Positions 12,301 through 23,580 of a stretch of 64,000 nt of DNA are shown one piece after another. Within the stretch, counting starts at the first letter, position 1. Each line of letters opens with the position of its first letter. A model generated the notes under the pieces. That model did no database searches. It worked only from the letters and a program-made list of their open reading frames with translations, and was not told the DNA's origin. The translations under genes and the position numbers were made by a program. Source of the stretch: Merluccius polli (taxonomy: Eukaryota > Chordata > Actinopteri > Gadiformes > Merlucciidae); contig JAOPHQ010006338.1 of the NCBI GenBank assembly GCA_030340625.1, forward strand, positions 1 to 64,000, read 5' to 3'.

Positions 12301-15300
12301 GCTGCGGATCTCCTTGCGGGTGGTAAGGGGTAGTCCGTGATTTCCGGATCCCCATCATCTTCAAAAGCTCTTTGATTAGCTGGCTTTCGAAGTCTCTCCC
12401 CTGATCGGAGTGGATTCTTGCTGGCAGACCATAATGCAAGAAATACTTGTCCACCAGGATCTTCGCCACTGTTTGCGCCTTCTGATTTCGGGAAGGGAAA
12501 GCCTGGGCGTAACGAGTGAAATGATCCGTGACCACTAAAACATTTCCAATGCCTGCAGAATCTGGTTCCATTGAAAGAAAGTCAATGCACACGAGGTCCA
12601 TTGGTCCACTGCTCGAAATATGATGCAAAGGTGCTGCCCTATGACAAGGGGTCTTCCGCGTGACACACGCTCCACAGTTCTTTATGTATTGCTCGACATC
12701 GCTTGCAAGCTTCGGCCAAAAGAATCGGCTTCTCAACAAGTCTGTAGTTCTTTCAATACCAAGGTGTCCTAGATCATCGTGCGTGGCTTTCAACACCAGT
12801 TCTCTGAACCCGCTTGGCAAGACAAGTTGAGTCAGTTCTTTTCCGGAGGGTCGCTTGCTTAAGCGATGGAGTAGCCCGTCCTTCATCATTAGCTTCCCCA
12901 TCTCTTTTTTAAGACGAAAACTCTCAGGGCTGGATCCATTTTCTTCAGGCCATTTTCCATTTTTAACCGCTTGGATGGCAAGTTGGATGGCTGGATCATC
13001 CTCTTGAGCTTCTATCAGCTCCTGCTTCGACATTTGTCCCAATGATTTCAACTCCAGGTGAGTCGGGAATGCAAAGACATCGGGCACGCATTCAGGAGAA
13101 GCTCCCAACTGATCTACATACCTCGGTGGACTGCCCGCAGTACCAGGGATGCAGATTCGTTTGCAGATGGATCTCACACCAGACTGTGGTATGGTCGTCC
13201 ATTCCTCTGAACTCTCATCAGGCATGTTCCTCGAGAGCAGGTCTGCGTCTATGTTGTGCCTGCCTGGTCGGTACTTGACATCGAAGTCGTAGGTGGATAA
13301 GGCAGAGAGCCATCTGTGCCCCACAGCACTGAGCTTGGCGGTCGACAGTACATACGTGAGCGGGTTGTTGTCCGTACGTACCGTGAATCTGACCCCATAC
13401 AAATAGTCATGGAATTTATCCACAACCGCCCACTTAAGGGCCAGGAACTCCAGCTGGTGAACGGGGTAGTTCCTCTCAGATGTCTTCAGCTTCCTGCTGG
13501 CGAAGGCAACTGGTCTCAGACCCTCACTGTGCTCCTGATATAGGACGGCGCCAAGCCCTTTCAAGCTGGCGTCTACATGCAGGACGTATGGCTTGTTGTG
13601 ATCCGCGAAGGCCAACACAGGTGCATGGGTAAGGCAGTGGATAATCTCGTGGAACGCCTCGGTGCAGGACTGGTCCCATCGCTCACCAAAAGGCTCGGAC
13701 TCTTTGAGGTAAGTCTTTGTGTTGTCTTTCTCAGGTTTCTTGCCCCTCTGGGTTGGAGCGTAGCCTTTTGTGAGTTCAGACAATGGCCTGACAATGGCGG
13801 CATAATTGGCGATGAAACGGCGGTAATATCCGCAAAATCCCAAGAAGGATTGAAGAGCCTTCAGGTGCGTAGGCTGTGGCCAAGTGGTAACTGCCTCTAT
13901 CTTGGATGGGTCAGGCGATACTCCATCTGCCGACACGATATGTCCAAGGTACTTTACCTTTGGGAGGCAGAACTGACATTTGTCGAACGAGATTTTTAAT
14001 CCAACCTCTGCCAGACGATCAAGAACTTTAAGAAGTCTCTCTTCATGCTCTTCTAAAGTTCGGCCAAATACTATCAGATCGTCGAGGTAGACAAGGACTT
14101 CCAGCAGATTCATGTCACCCACAGCCCTCTCCATTAATCTCTGGAATGTGGCTGGGGCTCCAGTTATCCCCTGCGGCATCCTCTCGAACTGGAAGAACCC
14201 CAGTGGACAGATGAATGCCGTCTTTTCCTTATCTTCCTCAGCCATAGCAATTTGGTAATAACCGCTCCGCAGATCAAGAACGGAGAACCACTTGCTTCCG
14301 GTCATTGAATCCAACACATCATCAATACAAGGTGTAGTGTACTGATCGGGGATTGTTCGGCTGTTCAACAATCGGTAGTCAATACACATTCTCACGGCTC
14401 CGGTCTTTTTGCGAACAATCACGATTGGGGATGCATAGGGACTACGAGACTCTTTAATGATCCCTGCACGCAACAGTTCTTGGAGGTGCTTTCTCACGTC
14501 TTCCAGGTCAGCTGGGGCCAGGCGACGAGAGCGCTCCCTGAACGGCCGTGGATCTGACATCCGGATCATGTGCTCTACTCCCTTTGCCAATCCGACGTCC
14601 CATTCGTGAAGCGAGAACACCTGGGACCTTGTGGATAGCTTCTGACGGAGTCTCTGTTTCCACTCCTCCGAGACAGGCGAGTCTCCAAAGTTGATCAGGT
14701 TTGGATCCAACTCGGTGTCAGCTGTCTTGGACGGAGAAAGGTGAGTAACTGCATCTGTCAGATACATATGCCCGATAACTGTTCCCGCTGGTATAACAGT
14801 CTCTGTCAAGGACTCATTTTGGACCAGGATTCTGAAATGGCTGACGTTCACGTCTTCGCTGGGCACCACCATTGGCTGAAGTAGCACACCAGCAGGGAGT
14901 GACGTTAGAGGAGACGAGTCCACCATCAGGATCTGTTTGTCGACTTGGTGTTTGTACTCGACTTTGCAGACTGCACTACAGTCACCACCAGGGGGCAGAG
15001 TCAGTGGGCCAGGGCCTTGCCATAACACACAGCCAACATCATCTTTCTCTTCCAGGGCTGTGGCTGTGATAGTTGATGTTGGATTGTTGTCTCTGTAACA
15101 CTGTATCCCCAGTGTCTGTGTGATGTCAATGCCGTTGTCTTTACATTGCTGCACAAGACGTCGGATGTGACTGGCATTGGTCCCTACAATGACAGGAGTC
15201 TGGTCTGCAGTTCGGGGCTGGGGGCAGATAAGAGCAAGGATGGTCACTGTCTGGTCGGCACCTGCAACCTTTGCTGGATATTCAACGTCGACCACTACGT

Positions 15301-18300
15301 ACCCACGGTAGGGATAACTGCCCTCGGATTCACTTAGTCCCCACAGAGCTAAACCAGACACAGGACGTATGGGAACATCAGACAGGTAAGTTTGATACCA
15401 AGACTCGAAGATAATGGTGACCTGCGAGCCACTATCAAACAACGCATCACAGCAATGTCCATTTACTTTCACAGGTACGATACTGGGTGGACCAATCAAG
15501 CCTTCAGGGATGCCAGCCGGCTCCGATGAGGTAACAGCACTTTTCTTGACCCCACAGTTCACTTCACTGGCAGTGGAATCGCCAGACTGCTGTTTGTCTT
15601 TTGTCATCTTTAAAGCATGAATTAGCTTTCTGATAACTTTGGTTTGATTTTCAGGGTTGCGGCACTTGGTGGCAAAATGTCCGCTCTCACCACACCTGTA
15701 GCAGAAATTGTCTTCTGACTTTTTCGGTGCTCCTTTGGGAGAGTTGGAGTACTGTTTTGAAACCTCCATGGTTGAAACTGCAGCGTCTTGTTCAGACATC
15801 TTGTTGCTAGTTTTCTGCTTTAGTCTTTTCAGTTGTTTTTTCAAGGCAGCCAGCTCGGCGTCTTGCCGGTTCTCGGGTCCAGGCGGTGCATTGATGGGTG
15901 TAGTCTCCCTGTAATCCTCTTTGACTGGAGTGGATTGGGTCACTACTGATGCAACCATTGATTTCAGTTCTTTTATTTCCGCCTTTAAGCTCTGGATCTC
16001 AGCTTGCCGTGTATCCACTTCTGGATTAACGTGCACTTGGTGTACTGAAGCGCTGAGCTTCTTTCTAGAAGACTCATACTCTTCTTCAGCACGAATCTCA
16101 GTCAGAAGCTGTAGAAAGTTTGGGGGTGCAGCCTTCCTTTCTCTCAAGCGCAGCTGGATCAGCATCAGGTCCGAAGCGATAGCACCTCTTAGCAGTTGCT
16201 CCAGTCGGGCTCGATCCATGCAGCTAGCAGGAAGACCACCTCGTTGAATCACCTTGGCTAGAGACCTCTCTAGACGTCGAAGGAAATCTGATAGTTTCTC
16301 TCCTTTTTGCTGTTGCATCAATCTGAAAGCAAAGTAGAGATCATCACCGGACTCAGCACTTCCAAACACACTTTCAAGGGCTTCCAAGCACTCTTTTGGG
16401 CTGGCATCAGGATTTGCGTGCCGCACTGCTTTCACAATTTCTAGTGCGGGCCCCTTTAAACTTCCAATAAGTCTGCGTCTTTTTTCTCTGTCCGAGCATT
16501 CAGTCTCCTCCACCAGAAGCCATGCCTGCTCTAGCCAATGGTCAAACGGTTCCTCACCTGGCGGCGTTGGTAGAGCTCCTGAGAACATGCGTAGTCGACC
16601 ATAACTCCCTCCATCAGCTGGTTTAGTTGTCTTGTCCAACAAATCTCCGACAGCGCGAAGGATAGATTCAGTGGAGCTAGTGGGTGGGGGTGTACTGGGG
16701 AATAGTGATTGGAGGTCCTCCATTGTTTTACCTTCAGCCTGCAGCAACCCTTTCAGTTTACTGTTAAACTCTTCAGCAGCTGCCTGTGCCTTTCCAATGA
16801 TGATAACAGGCCACGCCTCTCCACCATCAGCCGGTTTAACTTCAGGAGGAACACTCTCCTCTTTCACAGTCTCTCTACTTTCACACAAAACCATCCGTTG
16901 GTTTAGTCTTGCACTGAAGTTTCTCCCACGGACACGCACCCGTCCCAAAGACTTGATAGTTTCCAGTGTTTCTTCCACTTCATGGATCTCTACTTCTTCT
17001 GGGACGATGGTCATAAGCGCATACGTCTCATCCAAACCCTCACCACGGCACCAGCGTTTTAACTCTGACACTAGTTCTGTTGTTGCCATGTTAATGCTGT
17101 TTATAAATCAGGTTAGCACTTTAGTTACTTTGCCTTTAACGCTAACTTTTTTCCTTTAGGTTTAATTTTTATACTTTTCTTTTTTTTTTTTTTTTAAACT
17201 GAGAAATCCAAAACTATCCCAGCGGGGCCTCCATTTTATGTAGCGCTCCCCTCGGTAGTCATAGCGATGAGGGCAGGGCTTTTGGGTTCTTCTAATATAT
17301 TTATCCACTATTCTTAACCCTGATTAACTCAGTTTTAATGTTTGTTTTGAATCTCTCTGTTTTAAATTACACACATGAACTGTTTTTAACTTACCTATGA
17401 CTTCACCTTTAACCTCTATTTTTAACAAAGATTTTAAACCCTTCAGAACTCTGTATGTCTCAGAAATGAATGATTTACTCCTTTAAGGTAAGTAATGAAA
17501 TACACAAACACAAGATTTTAGAAAACAAGTTCTCAATTATTTACTTAAGAAATGATTAAGGCAATGTAAATATAAAATACATATGAATGCTCTTTTTGTT
17601 TTTAAACCTTCACAATAAATGCCCTCTTTTTAAGGTAAACACTGTTTGAATTGTCCCTTTTCTCACAGGAAACACAATCAATGAATTAACCCTCTTTTTT
17701 AAGGAAAATAACACAATATGAAATAACCCTCTTTCTTCAGGTAAACACAGTAAATGAAATATTCTTTGTTTTGTTTTAGAAAAACACTGTACCAAAATAT
17801 ATGCACATATCAATAAACTTTTAACCCCAATGGATCAATGCAAAACCTTACATTCACTTAAATGCAAAATGTGGGCCCACACACCTTAATTACTAAAGCC
17901 GGCACTCTATTAACTTATGGAAAATAAACCAGGGTACCCCTTTAGTGCATCGATGCAGGCCTGGATGTAGCTTGGGTTCGTGGAAGCCTTAAAACACACT
18001 GGCTGCTTCACCCCGACTGGGCCACAGAAAAGAAAAAGGTACCTGAATGACCAGCGTTGTATCCATGCACACGGGCTGATGGCAGGAGAAGAGGTGAGTT
18101 GAGGAGAAGATCCGTCCGGAGGAAACGAAGACCCGTCACTGCCGATGTCGCGGTGCTCGCTCGTCGTCTGCAGCTCCACGCTCACTTTTCCCACAGTCAC
18201 TGCCGAACAGGTAGCTTGCTGCTAACTTAGCACAGTCACGTGTGAGATACTAGTTACTGAATTAGTTGCTAGCGTCACGTCGTCCGCACTGGTTGAGTAG

Positions 18301-21300
18301 TTCACTCACACACACTGGAAAATCACCACTTAGTCTTCTGGAGAGTCCGTGTTGAACGCCTCCACTAACTTGGTCACAAACTAGAATAAACAGTCTCTTT
18401 TCGTTACTGCTTTCTTCTTCTGTCTTCTTCCTTCTCGCTCCGCCGCTCTCTCTCGGTCTTTTCTCTACTCTTTTAATTGTCCGTCCTGCAACACCTGCGA
18501 TGTTACGTTCCGGTCGATCTCAATTAACCCCATAAATGCTGGTACATACTGTTTTTACAGATACATTATTTTTCAAATAAAACAATAAACATATAATATA
18601 TATTTTTAAATTGCTTTTAACACTTTTATAACATTTTAATGAATTTCAACCTTTTTAATCACACTATTTATATGCTTGGATGAAATGATATTGCTTAATA
18701 TTTTTAACCGGGTTACAAACAAATGTGCTACAATTCAAACCCCTGTCTTCCCTAAGATAACTTTTGTCTCTACATCCATTAATTCAACTTTTAGTCTAAT
18801 AAGACTGAGACTTTTTGTTTTGGAGTACACATATCAACATATTCAACCGAAAAGTCGCCAAGACAGTGGCCATTTTAACTCAACATAGCGTTAAAAATGT
18901 ATTAAATGCTTTGAAATTTCATGTGGTTGGAATGTTAGTTATGACACAGCTTCTGATCATTTTTTTTTTACAATAAACTCTATCTAATGATCATTTTAAA
19001 AGCAAAAACCCTGAAGAAACAGAGTTGACATAGATGGTAACAGAGTTGACATGAATAACAGAGTTGACTACCCATAGTTAAAAGACCAAAAACAGCAACA
19101 TTTTCTGCCTGACTCTGAAACTTTTAAAACCATTTCTAAATGTAAAAACAACTATTTAATTACATGTAAAGATACACTGATTACAGAATTTCCTTAACTT
19201 GAATTATAACTGCATATGTCTCATGTATTACTGATCTGGAAAGTAAAACGGCTGTCAAAATGTTTCTGATTGATAGCTAGGAATAAAACCCTACTTGCCC
19301 AGTCCATAGGCAAGCACACTAACCAGTCAAATAGCGATTGACAACCACATCATATAAACTCCCTCACACTCTGCGTATGTCAACTCAGTCATTGGCAATT
19401 TCTGCCCATATTTTTTGGTCTATTTCTACATGACGTGCCTTCACTGAGGTTGGTTGTGGGATAATTCTGAGGACATCATCAAAGAGATACCACAACATAT
19501 CCTCATGGATTGGCCAGAAGAAGCGATTTATCCCCACTCTGTGCATGCATGTGACTTTTGCATGGGTCTCATTGACCTCGACAATGGTCCCAGGATAAAT
19601 GTCATCATCATATTTGATGACATACCACTGTCCAATGATATCCTCACTTTCCCACTTGATTTCATTTGTGGTCTGCGTTTGGAGCACATTGGTGTCAGAA
19701 AGTATGGGCTCAACATCAAATTCAAACCTTTGTGTGTTGTGACATGTACACAAGAGTCTGCCTAGTTGAGCAGAGACAGCTGTTGACAACTTCATCTGAA
19801 ACAGAAATTATCCAATTTCCTTAACCTGTAATGTTCACCATAAATGTACCCTTTACAGTAAAATGACCTAAAATCCATAATAAGTGTAAAATAATGCAAA
19901 ATTCTTAAATGTGATTCAGAACATTTAGCTCTGTTACTCATCGTCAACTCTGTTATCGTTCAATTCTTTAAACCATTAACAGAGTTGACTGTAACAGAGT
20001 TGACTGTAACAGAGTTGACGTTTTCCACCATTTTGTACCTTAATGCCATGTGCTAATCTCAAACCAGCTAGCATATAGCATGTCTAAAAACAGAATTTTA
20101 TTGATTTTCATCATATCATTGTTTTTTAAAAATTGAATGAGAGATTCACTGCAATATCACAGCAACAGATTTGACAAATGATTAATCTACTGTTAGTGTA
20201 TCATGAACATTTTATACAAAATAATGAGAGAGGAAGCATAACAGACTTCACTGCTTTCCCATGTTTCCAGCAAGAGGAAGTGACATCACTGGGAGCAGGT
20301 CACATGCTTTTTATTTGAAAGCTTTGGAGATTTTTTTGCAGTTTTATAACAGAGGTAACAGAGTTGACGAGAACATAGAGACAAACACAAAATGTGTTTT
20401 TTTATTACTGAAATTAACCATAATATAGAAAATAGATATTTGATGTAATTCAATTTATAACTGTGAATAGATTAAGCACAAAAAATCTGAAAACTACCCT
20501 TAATTATATTATGTTAATTAAAGTTGAAAGTATGAGTCAGGAGCCGAAGACAGACAATCACAGGTGGGTTGATAGTCATTAACTTAATATTTTATGCATA
20601 AATTGTGCTTAAAATACTAATTTAGCATTATGATTAGTAAGAGTTTAATATAATTATTGTAATTATTCAAGTCTGATTCAATAAAGTCTTCTTTTTTTTT
20701 AAATAACAAAAGGTTTATCTGGGAGACGGCAAATGTATCTCCAATTCTAGAATGACCCATATATATATATATATATATATATATAGATATATGAGACAAG
20801 GGCCAAGATTAGTAGACAATGTGTGTGGTGCATTTAAAGAACATACACATATACAGTATGTGCATACATATACATACATACAGACAGACAGACAGACAGA
20901 CATACGTACATACATTTGAACAAACCCATCAATACCTTATAGCAGTCGTCAGGAATGGAAGTTCTCCACTTCTTCGTGGGCTTCAAGCGTTCGTAGGAGT
21001 TGGCCAGGATCTCCACTACTTCAGGGAAGTCATGGCAGGCCTGCAACACCTGTACTGCACACACACACGCACACACACACACACACACACACAAAGCATA
21101 TATCTAACGATTATCATTGACTAACACGAGGGAACGCCCCAACTGCAGATGGCAGCTCACCTCTTGTCACATGTGAGTGAAAGATGTGAGTGCTTTAAAA
21201 AGTAAAGTATACTTCATGGGTCTCTTCCCAGTTCTTGCATTTATGTTCCTTCCCTCTGTGATTCTGTGTGTAAGAAGTCACCAAAAGGTCACTTGTTAAA

Positions 21301-23542
21301 TGACACCTGGTGGCCATCTTCATATTGTGAAGATAATGTCAAAACGTACATTCATGCAGAACGGTTAAATAAGCAGGAAAGATGATGCTCGTTTTTTTTA
21401 TTTGTTTGTGTGTTGTTTTTGGAGTAAAAGTACAGGTAACCCACGGCGACGGCCTCTGTATGGTCTACCTCACTACGCAGACGTATCTCATCTTGGCGTA
21501 TCTTGGCGTACCTTGTGGAACTGGGGAGGGTATATGCGCGCCGCGTTGTGGTTGAGCAGCAGCTGGTAGCAGAGCTTGGGGACGCCGGCGGGCCTCACGC
21601 CGGTGACCTTGAGGAGGTACTGGACGGGCGCGCAGCCGTTGATGTCCATGGCGCGGGCGTCGGCGCCGCCCTCCAGCAGCATCTGCATCAGCACGTGGTC
21701 GCAGTTCCAGGCCGCCTTGTGGAGGGCCGTCTTGTTGTCCTCCTCTGGGATGTTGGGGTCTGAGATCCAACGCAAGGGGGTGAGGGTGCAAAATTAACTT
21801 TTTTTGCAAATGGCTAGCGAATGTCCGAGTTTTACCGGCCACTCAATAGATAACTATTGTTTTTTTGGCTGATGACGGAAGAAAATCTACCAGCCACTTG
21901 CAGATTTTACCAGCATTTGGCTGGTACTCATTTTGTGGGGTGCCATAATGTTATTGTCCGCTCAATTCAAACTTATAGACTTATAGATTTGCGGTATGTA
22001 GTCTGTACTCCACATATTAAACAATGACTGGAATACAAATATTGAACATGCAATATTTGCATCCAATAAGTAGATTGACTTAAATATAGCATTATATTCA
22101 TGGAATAATACAAATGCATTAGTATATTTGTATACAAATTTGATTTTGACACGTGATATTGCCATAACTACTTTTGATTGGCTAATATGGTATCAGCGTA
22201 TGTGACAGTGACCATACAAACTTACAGGGGGTGACAAACCCGGTACTACTGGTATACTTGGCCAATTGGACGCGATACCCAAACCTTCAGTGCAATTCTC
22301 TGTCGGTGATACCGTTCAAAATAATAACAGAACATTTCTAAATATAAATGTATGAGCAACCACCTGCGTTGTGGTCCAGCAGAATGCGACAGACCAGGTG
22401 GTGGTCCTCGCTGTAGAGCTGCTCCTTGGGGTCGAAGGCCCAGAAGGCCGCGGTCAGCAGGGGGGTTTCCTGGTGAGTGTTGACCGCGTCCACCGCGGCG
22501 CCGCTGGCCAGGTACAGCGCCGCCAGCTCGGGGATGCCGAACCTGGCGGCCGTGTGCAACGGCGTGTCCTCTTCGTTGTTGTTACTGGCCATGTTCACCT
22601 TCCCACCTGCGGAGAGGAAATACTGGTTCTCACTTACTGGTTCTACTTTCAGTTTGATGCTTTGTCTGGGTGTTTTTCTGCTGATTCATGCCGTCGTCGC
22701 TGGATTCATGTCTTCTCCATCTCTACATATTGCTCATATATACATTAATTATACTATAAGCCTATAGGCCAATACTTGAAAGCAATACAGACCGCCTGAG
22801 GGCCTTACTGCATTATCTTCCATTATATTTGTCACCTGGTCCAAGATTTTTGTTTTCCCATAACATAAATAAAGACATTTCCACCATAAATGTATGCCGA
22901 AAAGGCACAAATTGGAGCATACAAATTCACTACAATGCAGGAAATCAAGTTTCTAAATTTCATATGCCACTATATGTGTGTGTGTGTGTGTGTGTGTATG
23001 GGGGGGGGGGGGGGGGTGTTTTTAGGTAGGCCAACACATTTCAATTTTTCAATGATTAACACATACACGTGTACTTTGAATGTAAGGGGCCAGAGCGCAT
23101 TAAAAAAAAAGAAAAAGCATCAAACGTCAGAGCTTGTTCATCAAAAACAGAGGTGAATGTCCTCAAATAAACAAAAACTGTCCTACATGACCCCCCCCAC
23201 CACCCCACCCCTCCTGGTTGACCTCTGACCTCTGAGAAGGAGCAGCTTGGCACAGTCCACTGACTCCCTGGTGATACAGTAGTGCAGCGCCGTGTGGCCG
23301 CTCAGTGATTGGCTGTTGACCCTGGCCCCGTGGTCCAGCAGCAGGGCCACGCAGTCCGCGTGGGACACCTCGCAGGCCACGTGCAGCGGCGTCTTGCCGT
23401 TGGGCTTGCGGTTCACCGCCGCCCCCTTGTGGAGGAGCACCAGCAGCGTCTCCAGCGCGTTGTACATCACGCACACGTGGACGCCCATCGCCCATGACTT
23501 CTCCAGCTTATAGCCTGGCAGCCAGTATCCTGTAAACAAGAA

Positions 23543-23580
<38 letters not shown>

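Larger units (their letters stand above)
9604..18717 (-). mobile_element. Full-length young Ty3/Gypsy LTR retrotransposon with PNMA-like Gag
   Basis: 9,114 bp on the minus strand. The LTRs (9604-11082 and 17239-18717) are both 1479 bp, TG...CA bounded, and differ at only one position that I could see (9986 versus 17621). A 4-bp AACA duplication flanks the element (9600-9603 and 18718-18721). It has a tRNA-Thr-type primer site, a polypurine tract, and one uninterrupted gag-pol frame; there is no env. Near-identical LTRs and an open frame imply very recent insertion into an older DNA transposon within asb4 intron 5. Confidence 0.97.
9368..20758. mobile_element. Unclassified DNA transposon hosting a Gypsy insertion
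   Basis: Terminal inverted repeats GGGCCATTCCAGAATTGAGG (9368) and, on the other strand, GGGTCATTCTAGAATTGGAG (ending 20758), both continuing GATACATTT. TA repeats flank both sides. Without the 9.1-kb Gypsy the element is about 2.3 kb. Its interior carries at least nine copies of AACAGAGTTGAC in both orientations (around 9558, 19018-19070, 19938-19955, 19978-20020, 20350), which look like subterminal transposase-binding repeats. A fragment of an element protein remains at 19385-19795. I could not place the superfamily. Confidence 0.75.
6369..20935 (-). other. asb4 intron 5, expanded by transposons
   Basis: 14,567 bases between exon 5 (donor GTATTG) and exon 6 (acceptor CCCCCAG). Almost all of it is mobile DNA: a Tc1/mariner, a palindromic-array element, and a DNA transposon carrying a full Gypsy element. 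The remaining sequence next to the exons is a few hundred bases. Confidence 0.85.

Noticed and set aside
21465..21842. 125-codon proline/arginine-rich frame on the minus strand
   Set aside because: It is an alternative frame over asb4 exon 4.
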